Below are positions 22,901 through 33,413 of a DNA stretch of 64,000 bases, piece by piece. The DNA comes from Anaeramoeba flamelloides (Eukaryota; Metamonada; Anaeramoebidae): assembly GCA_027625915.1 (NCBI GenBank), contig JANTQA010000015.1:9701001-9765000 (forward strand), given 5' to 3'. Position 1 is the stretch's first letter. Every line of letters starts with the position of its first letter. A program made the position numbers and the translations under genes. The notes beneath the pieces were generated by a model that was given only the letters and a program-made list of their open reading frames with translations, was not told the DNA's origin and made no database searches.

Positions 22901-25900
22901 AAACAAAGCTCTTGTGGGAAAAATAAAAATAACTTTTTACAGAAAAATATTGAAATGGTGATAAGTTGATTTGAAAAAAAATTGGAGAAAATTTATTTTG
23001 GTTTGGTTTGATTGAAAAATGTTTCTTTTTGGATTTTTAATATTTTTTTCTTTTTACTTGATGCAAATAAACCAAAAAATTAAAGAATAATTGAGATAAA
23101 CTTTAATAGTTTTAGATATATATATATATTTCCGTATAATTGCTCATGTTATATTAATTCTTTAAAAAAAGTTAAAAGAATATAAATTGAAATGATTACG
23201 TAAAATTGTGACCATGTGATTCAAACTGTATTTGAATTACGCCGGTTGTTTGGCTTCTACAGAGAAGAATATCTTCGTCGGTTGGCACATAATCTTTTTG
23301 GCAGATTTCATGTATTTTTTGAAAAAAACTAATTATTTAAAGAGATAATAATTAACATATGGTTAGAAAGAAAAAAAATAATTATTGAATTAGATAATTA
23401 AATTCATGCTGAGAATATCTTACTAATTGGTACTGTCTGGTAGATGATATGTTTCATATTTTTCATAAGTTTTTTGTATATTTTCTGATTCCCAAAGTTT
23501 CTGAATTTTACCACCAAAGCTATCAGTAATGGTAGCTTCTTTATCTATCATCCCAATCTCTTTAATTATCTCCTTTAATTCAGAATTAAATTTCGATAGT
23601 TTTAATTTCTTACTTTCCTCGATTAAAATCTGCATACAACTAATTAAATTAGCGTGTATTATCCGTTGATAATTCACCTGTTCAAGTTTGCTAAATCCTC
23701 TTGTATGAATTATTTTCATTTGTTTTGCAATGGTTGATTTTCCTGACCCCCCAGCACCTATGAAAATTTTGTTTTTTATTTTTATTTTATGTTAATGGAA
23801 ATTTTAAAATAGAGCAATTAAAAGATCAATAACTCATATAAAGTTTTTTTTTTTTGATAACAATTTTTTTTCAGGTTATATGTATATATGATATTGTTTC
23901 TCAAATGGTATAATTTTTCTCCATTTTGTTGAGAAATTATAAAACTAGCTTTGTTATATTATTATAACAATAATTTCAAAGTTTTGAACTGTTTTATTAT
24001 CCAAAATATCTACATTAATATTTTTTAAAAAAAAAAATTGATAAAAGTGATTCTATTAAAAAGAGTTTTCTTTTTTTTTTCTCCTTGTGTGTGTGTGTGT
24101 GTGTTAATTCTACCTATTTTAATTATAATGTAGTAAAATTAACCCAAAAGAGAAGTTTATTTTTCTGTGATCAAGTATTGTGTTTCAAAATGGCTGTGTA
24201 AATAAGAAGATACATCCAATTGGTAGAATATTCAAAGAATCGTTTTACTTTTTTTTTCATTTTATCTAAAAATTAATCTGATATCAAGAGTTTTTTCTAC
24301 AATTTTTCATTTACATTTTTTGAGTTTACTTTTTTTTCCACCCACAAAAGTATTTTTTTTTAAATTTTTTTTTTTTTGTTTGATAGAAGGGACTAATCTC
24401 TATGAAATTTTTTTACCTAAATTTTATAGAGATTGAGAAATTTTTTTGCCAATTACTTAGATTTGAAAAAACCTGTTTATTTTAAATATTATACATATTT
24501 CGAGATAAGGAATCCTTATTTAAAAATTGGTAAAAAAAAATAATAGATACTAGCACCTTAAAAAGTAAAGAAGAAGTAAAACAATCAATCGGCGTGGTTC
24601 TAAGTTTGGAGGGAAAGGTATTGAATAAGAGAAAGTTTGGTGGTAATATACTTTTTATATGTAATGTACTTTGTTTGGGATAAATTTTTAGATGGTACAG
24701 TAATAATGCATTAGGTTGGGGATCAACTTTTACCAAGTATAGCATTACCCAAACAAGTGATATTAAGGTAGTGATCTTGAAATTTTTGGCATAATGAAAA
24801 GAAAAAGGAAACAACTAACATTTCATTCAACATAAGGTATATAAAAAAAAAAAACTTTTTAAATTATGCTTTGTTTTTTGAAAATCTTTTTATTTCTTAC
24901 TTTTATTATCTTGATCTTGTCTTTTTTTTTTTTAAAAATAATTGATTTCATTTTTAAAAGAAAAGCTTTGCTATTAGTTATAATCTTTCCTACCCTATAG
25001 ATCGGATAAAAAAAAACTGTAAAAATATGTTTAGGGTTTCAGGTAAACCGGTGATAATTTGGTTCAATCATCTCTCTTGAATAGTATATCAATCCAAAAT
25101 TACACAAATAAAATAAAAAAAACAACTTTTTTTTTGTTTTTTTTTTTTAGAATTTTAATTTAACTCTAAAAATTGTTTTTTTAATGTTGATATTAAAAAC
25201 AGTTTTACTGTTACCAATTTTCCACCCAATAAATGTCTTGGAAAAAAATCTTAATTTCTCCAATTTATAAATGTGTATTCAAAATTTGAAAGCATTTTTT
25301 CATAATTTTATATTATTTGATTTTTACCACATTTTTGCTTGCGGTTTTTTTATACTGGGAAGAAGATTTACAAAGGAAAAACAACAAGCCATTATTTGAA
25401 AATATTGTGGAAATACCGAAACCTGAAAGTATGAGTAACTTGAAAATAAAAAAGAAAAAATAAAGGCAAAAAATAATCAAGGGTTTATAGCAAATCGAGA
25501 TGAAAAAGAATTTAGAAAAGATAGCAATTAGTCAACTACCCCCAAGTAAACATTCTTGATCAACTATCAAACTAAAATAAATTGGCCAAAAGTATTGTGT
25601 CGGTGATTTTGGGGAATTGGTTTGAAAAATGACCAAAGATATCTTAAATAATTGAGTTTTTTGTGTTTTAGAGCCTTTTTTCAAATATTTTTTTCAATTC
25701 AGTGAGTTTTCTTCATCAAACCAAGATCAATAATTTTTTTTTTTTTTTTTTTTTACCAATTGGTCATTATAAACCTTTTTTAAATTTCAAAAATAATTTA
25801 ATTCTTATATAAACTAATAAGTTTTCCCTCATTGAAAGATTGATCGTTTAAAGTCATATGATTTTTTTGTTGAAAGAATTGTATTATTATTCTTGTTATT

Positions 25901-28141
25901 AGGAATGAGAGGTTTTAATTTAGTATTAACTTTGGTTGAATTTTTATTAAGGGGTAAAAATCTCACTGTTATTTGGATTTATAGGTGGGGCAATTTTAAC
26001 TTAATTTTCATTTTTTACTTTATGAAAAAAAAAAAGATAATGAAATGAAATTTAATCCCATTTAAATTCTGAATATCAGTATTGTCATGTTTCTACTGGT
26101 ATTTGAATAATAAATGGACTCGGAACAAACATATACTGTTATGATGTCGTTTTTGGTACATACAACAATTAAGAATTCGATTAGGAAAAATTGAAAATTC
26201 CTAAAATTTCGAAATTTTATTAGTTCTTTTGGATCTCAAGAAATAAAGAGTCTAATTCACAGATGGTTTAATTCGTAAGAGCCCCATGGTAGCTTTATTT
26301 TAGATAATCCTTAAGGTTCCCAATTAACTTCAAATAATAATCCATTATATTATTTTCAATCAAACCAACAAATACATTTTAAATCTACATTCATATCTCA
26401 ATTGTTAATGTGGTTTTGGAGATCCCAAAAATAATCAATTTTTTGAACAAATTTTTAATAATTAAACAATCGAAGAAAAACCCATAACAAAAGATAGAAT
26501 AAAAAAAACTGTTATTGTGTTGAGTACTTCATTTTGTCTTTATTTAAATATTTTTACTTTTATTAATATATCTTTTCAATTTTCAGGTTCTATTAAGGTC
26601 ACCAATTAAAAACACTGTTTCAGTTTTTTTTTCTCAAACGGTTATCTCAAAGTCCAAAGCAAGAAGCAAAATTAAATGCCTCAACGAATAATTTCTAATT
26701 GAATTTGTGAAGATCTTTATGATTTTTTTCAACGAATTTTAAGTAAAATTTTTATTTGTTTTAAGGAAAGAAAAATTTCTGTTTATGGATTAGAAAATAA
26801 AAGTGCTTTACACTTTAAATTCAAATATATTTATACCCTTACTTTAAACGTTATAACATTTTAAAAAGAAACCAAAGTCATTCAATTGAGAGGAATGTGA
26901 TTTTGGATCTTTTCAAGGTAAATTGTTGAATTTAGTTTACAAAAATGTTTTTTGCAAATTTAAAATTTTCGAAAAAAAAAAACATGATTTCTTTGCTCAA
27001 CATTCTTTGTCGCTAACAACGTGTTTCTATTCTTGAAAATAATCTAAACCGTAGAAAAAATTTGATAACCCTCATTCACCAAAAAAATTTGTATTTGATC
27101 TAAATTGGGTTTAAAAGCCAAACACACACCACTCAAGGACAAAATTTTAATGTCAGGCTTTCTAAAATTCAAAAGCTTTTATATCACCAGTTAACAAAAG
27201 CTAAAAATCAATCAATAACTTGTTTAATAAAGGCAATTGTTTGTTTCTTGAGTAATAAATTCGGGTTTTGTTGTTTGAATTGTAAAACAGTTTCGATTTT
27301 GTCTTTTTTTGTTGTCTTCGAAAAGAGAAAAGCTTCTTTATCAAATTTTTTTTTTTTTTTTATTGTTGAAGGAATTTGCATCTTTTCTGTAAAACCACAA
27401 CAGAAATAAATCCGGATTTTTGGCAACTTTTATTTGCTTGTTTTTTCGAATACTTGGTAGAGTCTAAAATTGCCAGATATTTGCAAAAAACAAAAATAAT
27501 TTTATTTAAAGAAAACAAAAATTTTTTTTAGAAAGCAATCAAATTCAAAAATTCGAAATTAGGAAAACGAATTAATTGAAGCAATTCTCTATTTTTTGTT
27601 CAAACCCCGAATCAGTTTTTCTTATTTTGTTATCCAAATATTGTATTTTTGTAATTTTAGTACAGAATTTTTTTTCTGATTGATTTTGAAAGTAGTAATA
27701 AAAAGGGTAAAACCTCGGTTTGTCTAAAAGTAGATCAGTGGTTCTCAAAAAGTGTAATAACAAAAAATTTTACATATGGTTGGAAAATTACTCCTGTTGA
27801 AGCTGATGATACTTTCTTACAAATCCTGTTCATAACTTTTTTTTGAACCTTTCGAGAAAATAAATTGGAATGAAAACTGATAATTTTTTTTAACAGACGC
27901 GGTGGTGTGAGAGGGTAAACACTAGGATTTTAAAAAACTGAATATTTTTTCTTGTAATTCTGTTGTTTTTCAAAAAACAAAAAAAAAAAAAAAACATCAT
28001 AAAAAATAAGAATTAAAACAAACCTAATAAGAGAATTCTATTATCGTTCTGTTGATCAATCCCAAGTTTTTTTAATTTTTTATCAATTGATCGGCTTTGT
28101 TTGTTCTCAGGATCTTTATTTGTTGAAGCTAAACAGCCCAT
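19927..28141 (-). CDS. Heterotrimeric G-protein alpha subunit
   Basis: Four exons, complement(19927..20398, 23200..23328, 23424..23757, 28024..28141), give 350 residues, the normal family length. It begins MGCLAS, with Gly2 for myristoylation and Cys3 for palmitoylation. Motifs in order: P-loop GAGGSGKST (40-48), an alpha-helical domain ending YETYHLPDSTNYFF, DEDILLCRSQTTGV (switch I with its Arg), DVGGQRNERRKW (switch II with the catalytic Gln), NKLD, and FTTATNTKNVK. It binds GTP/GDP and relays receptor signals at the plasma membrane. All junctions are GT-AG and in phase; introns are 4,266, 95 and 2,801 bp. Two departures: the P-loop Glu of GAGESGKS is Gly, and TCAT is TTAT. The C-terminus (EIGYL) lacks the Cys that pertussis toxin modifies in Gi. 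The partner receptor is unknown. Confidence 0.95.
20402..20449 (+). repeat. (TAA)n microsatellite at a splice acceptor
   Basis: ATAATAATA repeated with one small interruption. On the minus strand it forms the last ~45 bases of the G-alpha intron before the acceptor AG, where a pyrimidine tract would normally lie. Confidence 0.85.
21584..22261 (+). mobile_element. Family N MITE with a nested P element
   Basis: 678 bp with identical 16-bp terminal inverted repeats CAGTCAAAGGGGCCCA; the match extends three bases further out as TTT. No clear target duplication was found. The palindromic element at 21880-22046 interrupts it; the related copy at 12886-13370 lacks that insert. Non-coding, inside the G-alpha intron. 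Confidence 0.8.
21880..22046. repeat. Palindromic element, family P (nested)
   Basis: About 167 bp. The ends are TGATATTTGTTTAATAAATG on the left and ATTATTCAAATACCAGTA on the right, and the arms carry TTTTCACTTCATTTTC against GAAAATGAAGTGAAAA. Inserted into the N element. Confidence 0.78.
25330..25795 (+). repeat. Dispersed repeat R5, copy 1
   Basis: Aligns with about 43755-44160. Shared blocks include GAAGAAG-TTACAAAGGAAAAA, ACTTGAAAATAAAAA, AATAATCAAGGGTTT, and CTTGATCAACTATCAAA against CATGATCAATTATCAAA. Termini were not identified. Both copies lie in long introns. Confidence 0.7.
25985..26125. repeat. Family P fragments, two ends close together
   Basis: One P-element right half ends ...TTCTGAATATCAGTA at about 26095. 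About 18 bp on, a left-type end TACTGGTATTTGAATAATAAATG starts but is cut short. Confidence 0.6.
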
Positions 28142-29798
28142 TATTAAAAAGAAAATTTGATCTTGCGTGAGAAAAAAAAAGAAATTAGAAAAAAATGTTA
28201 CTGTCATTTGAAAAAAGTGCGTATATTAAAGTTTTCAAAGTGAGAATTTAAATGCCCCAATTCACCAATTTTAAATGATTCGCTGTTTGTAATCTTTTCA
28301 AAAAGACTTTTTGTAAAACAATTGTATAACTTATTTGAATATTACTTTTCCAAGTTTGGGTTTTTAATTCTCTTTCTTCAGCAGATAGAAGGGAATCATG
28401 AAAAAAAATTTTCAGAAAAACTTATTTTTGTAACTGTCAAACTTTGAACCCCATTCTTTCAACAAACTCAAGGAAAATCAATATTTCCAATCATTTTGAA
28501 ATGTTCTTAATATTTTCTAAACATTCTCATTTTTGAGATAAATAGAAAAAAATTTCATTAAACAAATAATCGTCAAATTGATAATTGTGTCGAGATTCGA
28601 AATATCTCAATTTGTGTTCTTTTGAGAAAGTTAGAAATGAAAAAAACATAAAAATCTTCAAAATTAATTAAGATAGGACCAAAAACTAAAATCAAATTAT
28701 TGCTATAAAATATACAAATCCGAATCTTTTTTTTCACGTATAAAATATTAGTACAAATTTTTTTAAAATTAAGTGACTACTGTGCAGTTTGTTTAATAAC
28801 CCATGTTGACTTTTATATTTTTTTTTCAAACTTTTTCTGTTGTTTTTTCAAAAAAGTGTTTATTTTTAGATTTTTTGATATTGTTTTCAATTTTTATATA
28901 TTGTTGAAATGATAAGTTTTCAAGAGTGTGTTAATTTTCAAAAAGTAAGTATATCGTTACAATAATACTGTCATTCCCCAAGACATAGAATAATTTTTTT
29001 TACAAAGTTTTCTATATATATTATTTTTTCTAATTGAAAGAAAAATTGATAGATCTTGATATAATAGATGAAAATTGATTTTTTTCAAGATTTAATTTTC
29101 TCTCATTATGAAAATTGTTGAAAAAGAATTGATTATCCAATAAATTATTCAATTAAGCATGTTCGAGCCGAATTTTAATCAGATAAAAAAATGACTTGTT
29201 AACTTTTGATTTAATATGTGATATTGGTTCACGGAGGATTCTTATCTCATCCAATTTAGGCAAAAAAAAAAAAGACCAAATAAATATATAAAGTCATCCA
29301 ATTACAAGATATGATTTAAATACGATAGGATAAAGGAAAAAAGAAAATGAAATGAAATTTTTTGATTTTTTTCATTACTTATTCAAAAAACTTTGAAAAA
29401 TTAATATCTTATTGTTGATCATATGTAGCTACCAGCGTAAAAGTTTTTAAGAAACTCTTTTTATACCTTTTTATGTTTTTTTTTTGTATTTATTGAAATT
29501 GAAAGATATGGTTGTTGTGAATTTTGGTGATGTATTGATTAAATTTCGAACTTGATCTCTTTTATTGGGATATTGGAATTGTAGGTTGTAGGAAAAACAC
29601 TTGGATCTAATGATCTATTGTAAATATTGTTCGATTTAAAAAATAGTGTTATACTGTACTGTATTTTTCATTAAAAAGAAAATAGAAACAAAAAACACCA
29701 AGAAAATAAAAAAGAAAACATTTAAAAAAAAATTCAATTAACATTCAAAAAAACCAAAAAAAAAAAAAAAATGAATACGGGTTATATAACAAACTGCA

Positions 29799-29965
29799 CT
29801 GGTGTTTAAATTATTAATGTGATGAATTCCCACTTTATTTTTTGTTTCCTTTTTCATATAAAGGTCATAAGGGACAATCTGCTTCTTTGAGAACTTGATT
29901 TAGTAAAAGAAAAATATGAAAAATAAAGTGAAAATTTCCCCCCATTTAGAATTCAAATATCAGTA
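29799..29965. repeat. Palindromic element, family P
   Basis: 167 bp from ACTGGTGTTTAAATTATTAATG to ATTCAAATATCAGTA, with arms CCCACTTTATTTTTTGTTTC against GAAAAATAAAGTGAAAATTT. It is followed directly by C8 and a poly-A run to about 30007. Confidence 0.78.
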
Positions 29966-32084
29966 TTGATCCCCCCCCAAAAAAAAAAAAAAAAAAAAAA
30001 AAAAAAACAATTGAGATCTTATTTCCTGAAAAGTTCAAGAAAAAACAAGAAAAAGAGATCACTGAGCAACTAGAGAATAATAAGTTATCATTTTTATAGG
30101 AGTTCTATTTTCCCAATTAAACTTTCAGGAAAAAGAACTAATGCTTTTTTTGGTTGGATTATTGAGATCAAATACATAAGAAAAAGTTGATAAAATTTTT
30201 TATTTTTTGTGAAATTTCCACTTTTAATAATTTATGGCCTCTTATTAACAAATAATACTTGAAATTTTAATCTTATTTTAAAAATATTCTGAAAAATAAA
30301 CATAATATTTAATCCTTGGAGAACAAAAAAAAATTGATTATCTATTTTATTCACAAATATTTATTAAATTTCTTGAAATTTAAAAGATGAGGTTAATATT
30401 CTAATATAAATATTTAGAGTATAAAACAGAAATTGTTAATATTAAAAATAGTTATTTGATCATATCATTTTTAATTTTTTTATTAGAATTATAAATTTGA
30501 ATTCGTTTGATTTGTTTGAAAATCTTTTAAAAAATTGAGAAATAATCATAAAGTTTATTGATAAATTTAATCTTGGAATTGTTATTAAACTACTGAAATA
30601 TATTGAGATTGGGTTATTAATTATTGATTATAAATAATCAAATTAAAAAGTATTTCTCTTGATTTTAAGTTGTATTTTCCATGTTATAAAAAAGAGTTTT
30701 GGGAGAATATTCAATTTGGTTGTTGACCCTTTTTCTGTATTTTTTTCTTCAAGAAAAAGAAAAAATTGATTTGAAACTGTTTCATTGAATTAGAAAATTC
30801 TATTTATTTAAAATTTAAAATAATGATTGTAAATTTTTGTGAAATTAAGTAGATTTTTTATATTGGGTTATTTTAGAACTTAATATGATGGATTTATTGA
30901 TGATGTATATTTTTACACTTCCTTTACAGAAAATAAGATTTCTTTCCCCTTTCAAAGAAAATAATTATTTACTTAATTCAGAAATCCTGTTGTCAAAATA
31001 AAGTGTGTAGAAAAGTTTAATTTATAATTCAAAATGAAAAGGAAGATTTTTTATTATAGAATACCTAAAAATTAACTAATCAAATAAACCAATAATAAAA
31101 CCGAATAAATAGGTATTGGTTTCTTGGAGTTCTATTATTTCAAAAGAAATCCTAAAAATAAAGGATCAAATTGAAAAATTTATCTCAAAAAATAGAGTTA
31201 ATTTTATCAGAAAAGTTATCATTCACAAAAAATGAAAAAATTCAAAAAATAATTTAGTATATTAGAAAAAAAATTCAGGACGAGGATAGTTTCCAATTGG
31301 TCATGAAAATGATATTATTATATTTTATATATATTTTAATTATTTTTCTTCTCTTTTTTTTTATTTGATAACTTTTCTTTAATTGCTCGTTTCTCTAAAT
31401 AAATAAATAAATATTATAAAAAATTTCAACTAATTGCTTTCATAATTTAAATTTTACTTAAAATACCAAGGGTTTTACTTTCAAAATTGATTTGAATTTA
31501 GGTATAATATTGGATAGTAAAATGGGTGTTACATTCGAACAGGAAAAAATAAAGCACGGATATTATTTTGAAACACCGATTATAGTAGTTGAATACGTAT
31601 TATTTTGATCACTCAACAGATATTTTTTTATACTGAGTTATTTTAGAACTTCGTGGTTTTATTTTTAAAGTCTGGTTCTGTATAATTCCTTCACGGGCAA
31701 TTTTATTTCATTCTTCTTTTACTGAAGATAATATTTTTTGAATAATTTCGAAAAATGTTCAGATTTGGACTTTTCAAAATTGAAAAAATGGTTCAAACTT
31801 TTTTCAAACAGAATTCATTTCATATAATCGCATTAAAAATAAGTTTGGTTTTTATATTAATCAGATTTTTCCTTTGTTTTGAAATTTCAAGATGTAGTAA
31901 AATTTTTTTGAATTTGATATTAAATTTACTTAAAGTTTTTTTTTGAGTTTAGTAGTCCCTTAAATAAGCGAAATTTCAGAAAACAACACCATATTTACCT
32001 TTTGTTTATTGTTCGTTTCTTTGATTGCCGAAACCAGGTCTTCTATAACAAAAAAACATGGTTTTTATTTTGGAACATGAATTA

Positions 32085-32527
32085 ACTATTGAGAGAAAAA
32101 TGTTGGACACAGAAAAATATTTGGACAGCAATTTTAATTAGGAACCTTACTGAAAATGATTTTTAATTACAATTGTTTGTGAAATAAATAAAGAAAATAA
32201 CAATAATCTACTTATTGGAATAAGTATTAATGTAATTCTACTTTTTCAAAATCTTATCTCTGATAACCTAAAGCAAGTTTAAAAATTACCATTTTCAGAT
32301 TTAATAGTAAACTTTACTAAAACTTGGATTTTTGTTAAAATAGCATGATCTACTTTAGTTATCAACCATTCAAATGAATATTCTACACACACCAGATATT
32401 AATGAACTTTTAACATATTTAAACCTGGATTTATATAAAATTCACCATGTTATCAATAGGATTTGATTTTCTATTTTACTAAACTTTCCCAATTAAAATT
32501 GGTGTCCAACCATTTTTCTCTCAACCG
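32085..32527. mobile_element. TA-flanked MITE, family M2
   Basis: 443 bp with ends ACTATTGAGAGAAAAATGTT (left) and, reverse-complemented, CGGTTGAGAGAAAAATGGTT (right), next to TA at 32083-32084 and 32528-32529. Both ends continue with GGACA...CAATTTTAATT, so the inverted repeat is about 45 bp with gaps. No coding frame. Confidence 0.78.
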
Positions 32528-32884
32528 TAATATTTTTCTACACACATTTTTCTTACAACAGCTAAATACCAAATTATTAATAAAGTTTTTAAATATATTT
32601 CAATTCTGGAAAAGCTAACCACTCAACTGCACTCCATGGAACTCTACCAAACGATTATTTATTTATATTATTCTTGTATTTTAATAGTATTCTTCAAACC
32701 CAATCCAACAATCATGAGATTAGGAAAACTTGTTTTTCATTTTTTATATTTTAATACAATTGCAAGTAAGACTTTTTTTTTTATCTTCAACACCACAGAC
32801 AGTTTTGTCTTTTTTTCAAACCTAAACTGACCTTATTTTCTTCAAAAAAAACAATTCAATTAATAAATTAGAAATAATTAAACA

Positions 32885-33413
32885 ATGGGAAAATTAAAAG
32901 TAAGAGAATTACGTGAAAAAAATCGCGAAGAATTAAACAAACAACTCGAAGAACTCAAAACAGAACTTTGGCAATTACGAGTAAACAAAGTGTCCTCTTC
33001 AAATGCTTCAAAATTACCAAAAATGTAAGTCAACCAATAACAAATGCTTTATTTTTCATCAGAAAGGATCAAAATTTTTTTTTCTTTATTAAAATTTTGC
33101 TTTTTCTTTTTTTTTTTTTTTTTTTTTTTTTTAATCAAAAAATCTCCATTTCTTTTTCCAAAACAAAAAACATTACAGAAAATTGGTTAGAAAAGATATT
33201 GCACGTGTTTTAACTGTCATCAACCAAAAAAGAAAAGCAGCAAACAGAGAACAATTCAAATCATACAAACACATGCCACTCGATCTCCGTAAAAAAAGAA
33301 CAAGAGCAATCAGAAGAAGACTTCCATTAAAATATGCACTTGCAAAAACTGAAAGACAAAAAAAACGTGAAAAACATTACCCACAAAGAAAATTTGCAGT
33401 CAAACTTAAATAA
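32885..33413 (+). CDS. RPL35: 60S ribosomal protein L35 (uL29)
   Basis: join(32885..33024, 33179..33413), 124 residues, matching the usual 120-125. The protein binds the large-subunit rRNA near the peptide exit tunnel. Exon 1 encodes [20 protein letters not shown] and the long N-terminal hairpin ending ASKLPK; after a 154-bp GTAAGT...TACAG intron, exon 2 carries [35 protein letters not shown] and a basic C-terminus ending [12 protein letters not shown]. The junction supplies one Ile codon (AT+A). The most confident gene in the window and a useful gauge of the local splice-site style. No promoter element could be pinned down in the A+T-rich upstream sequence. Stop is TAA. Confidence 0.97.

Larger units (their letters stand above)
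20399..23199 (-). other. 2,801-bp intron 3 of the G-alpha gene
   Basis: Runs from GTAATC after ...HGHNF(AC) to the acceptor ATGTAG before T-ATT-ATT-GAT (IIDVGG). It contains the N element 21584-22261 with a P element inside it, and a (TAA)n run at 20402-20449 right beside the acceptor. Confidence 0.85.
23758..28023 (-). other. 4,266-bp intron 1 of the G-alpha gene
   Basis: GTTTGT donor after RILLL(G), CATAG acceptor before the P-loop. It contains a (GT)n run at 24087-24104, the R5 repeat at about 25330-25795, and P-family fragments at 25985-26125. Several short open frames inside show no recognisable protein. Confidence 0.85.
28142..32884. other. Spacer between G-alpha and RPL35 genes
   Basis: No protein gene or RNA gene was recognised in 4.7 kb. 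It holds the P element 29799-29965 with the adjoining C8/poly-A tract, a weak pair of related segments (30848-30985 and 31615-31752, both around 'ggttattttagaactt'), and the TA-flanked element 32085-32527. Confidence 0.6.

Noticed and set aside
24482-24814. 110-codon minus-strand frame in the G-alpha intron
   Set aside because: No recognisable motif, ends in hydrophobic low-complexity sequence, and lies in an intron on the same strand.
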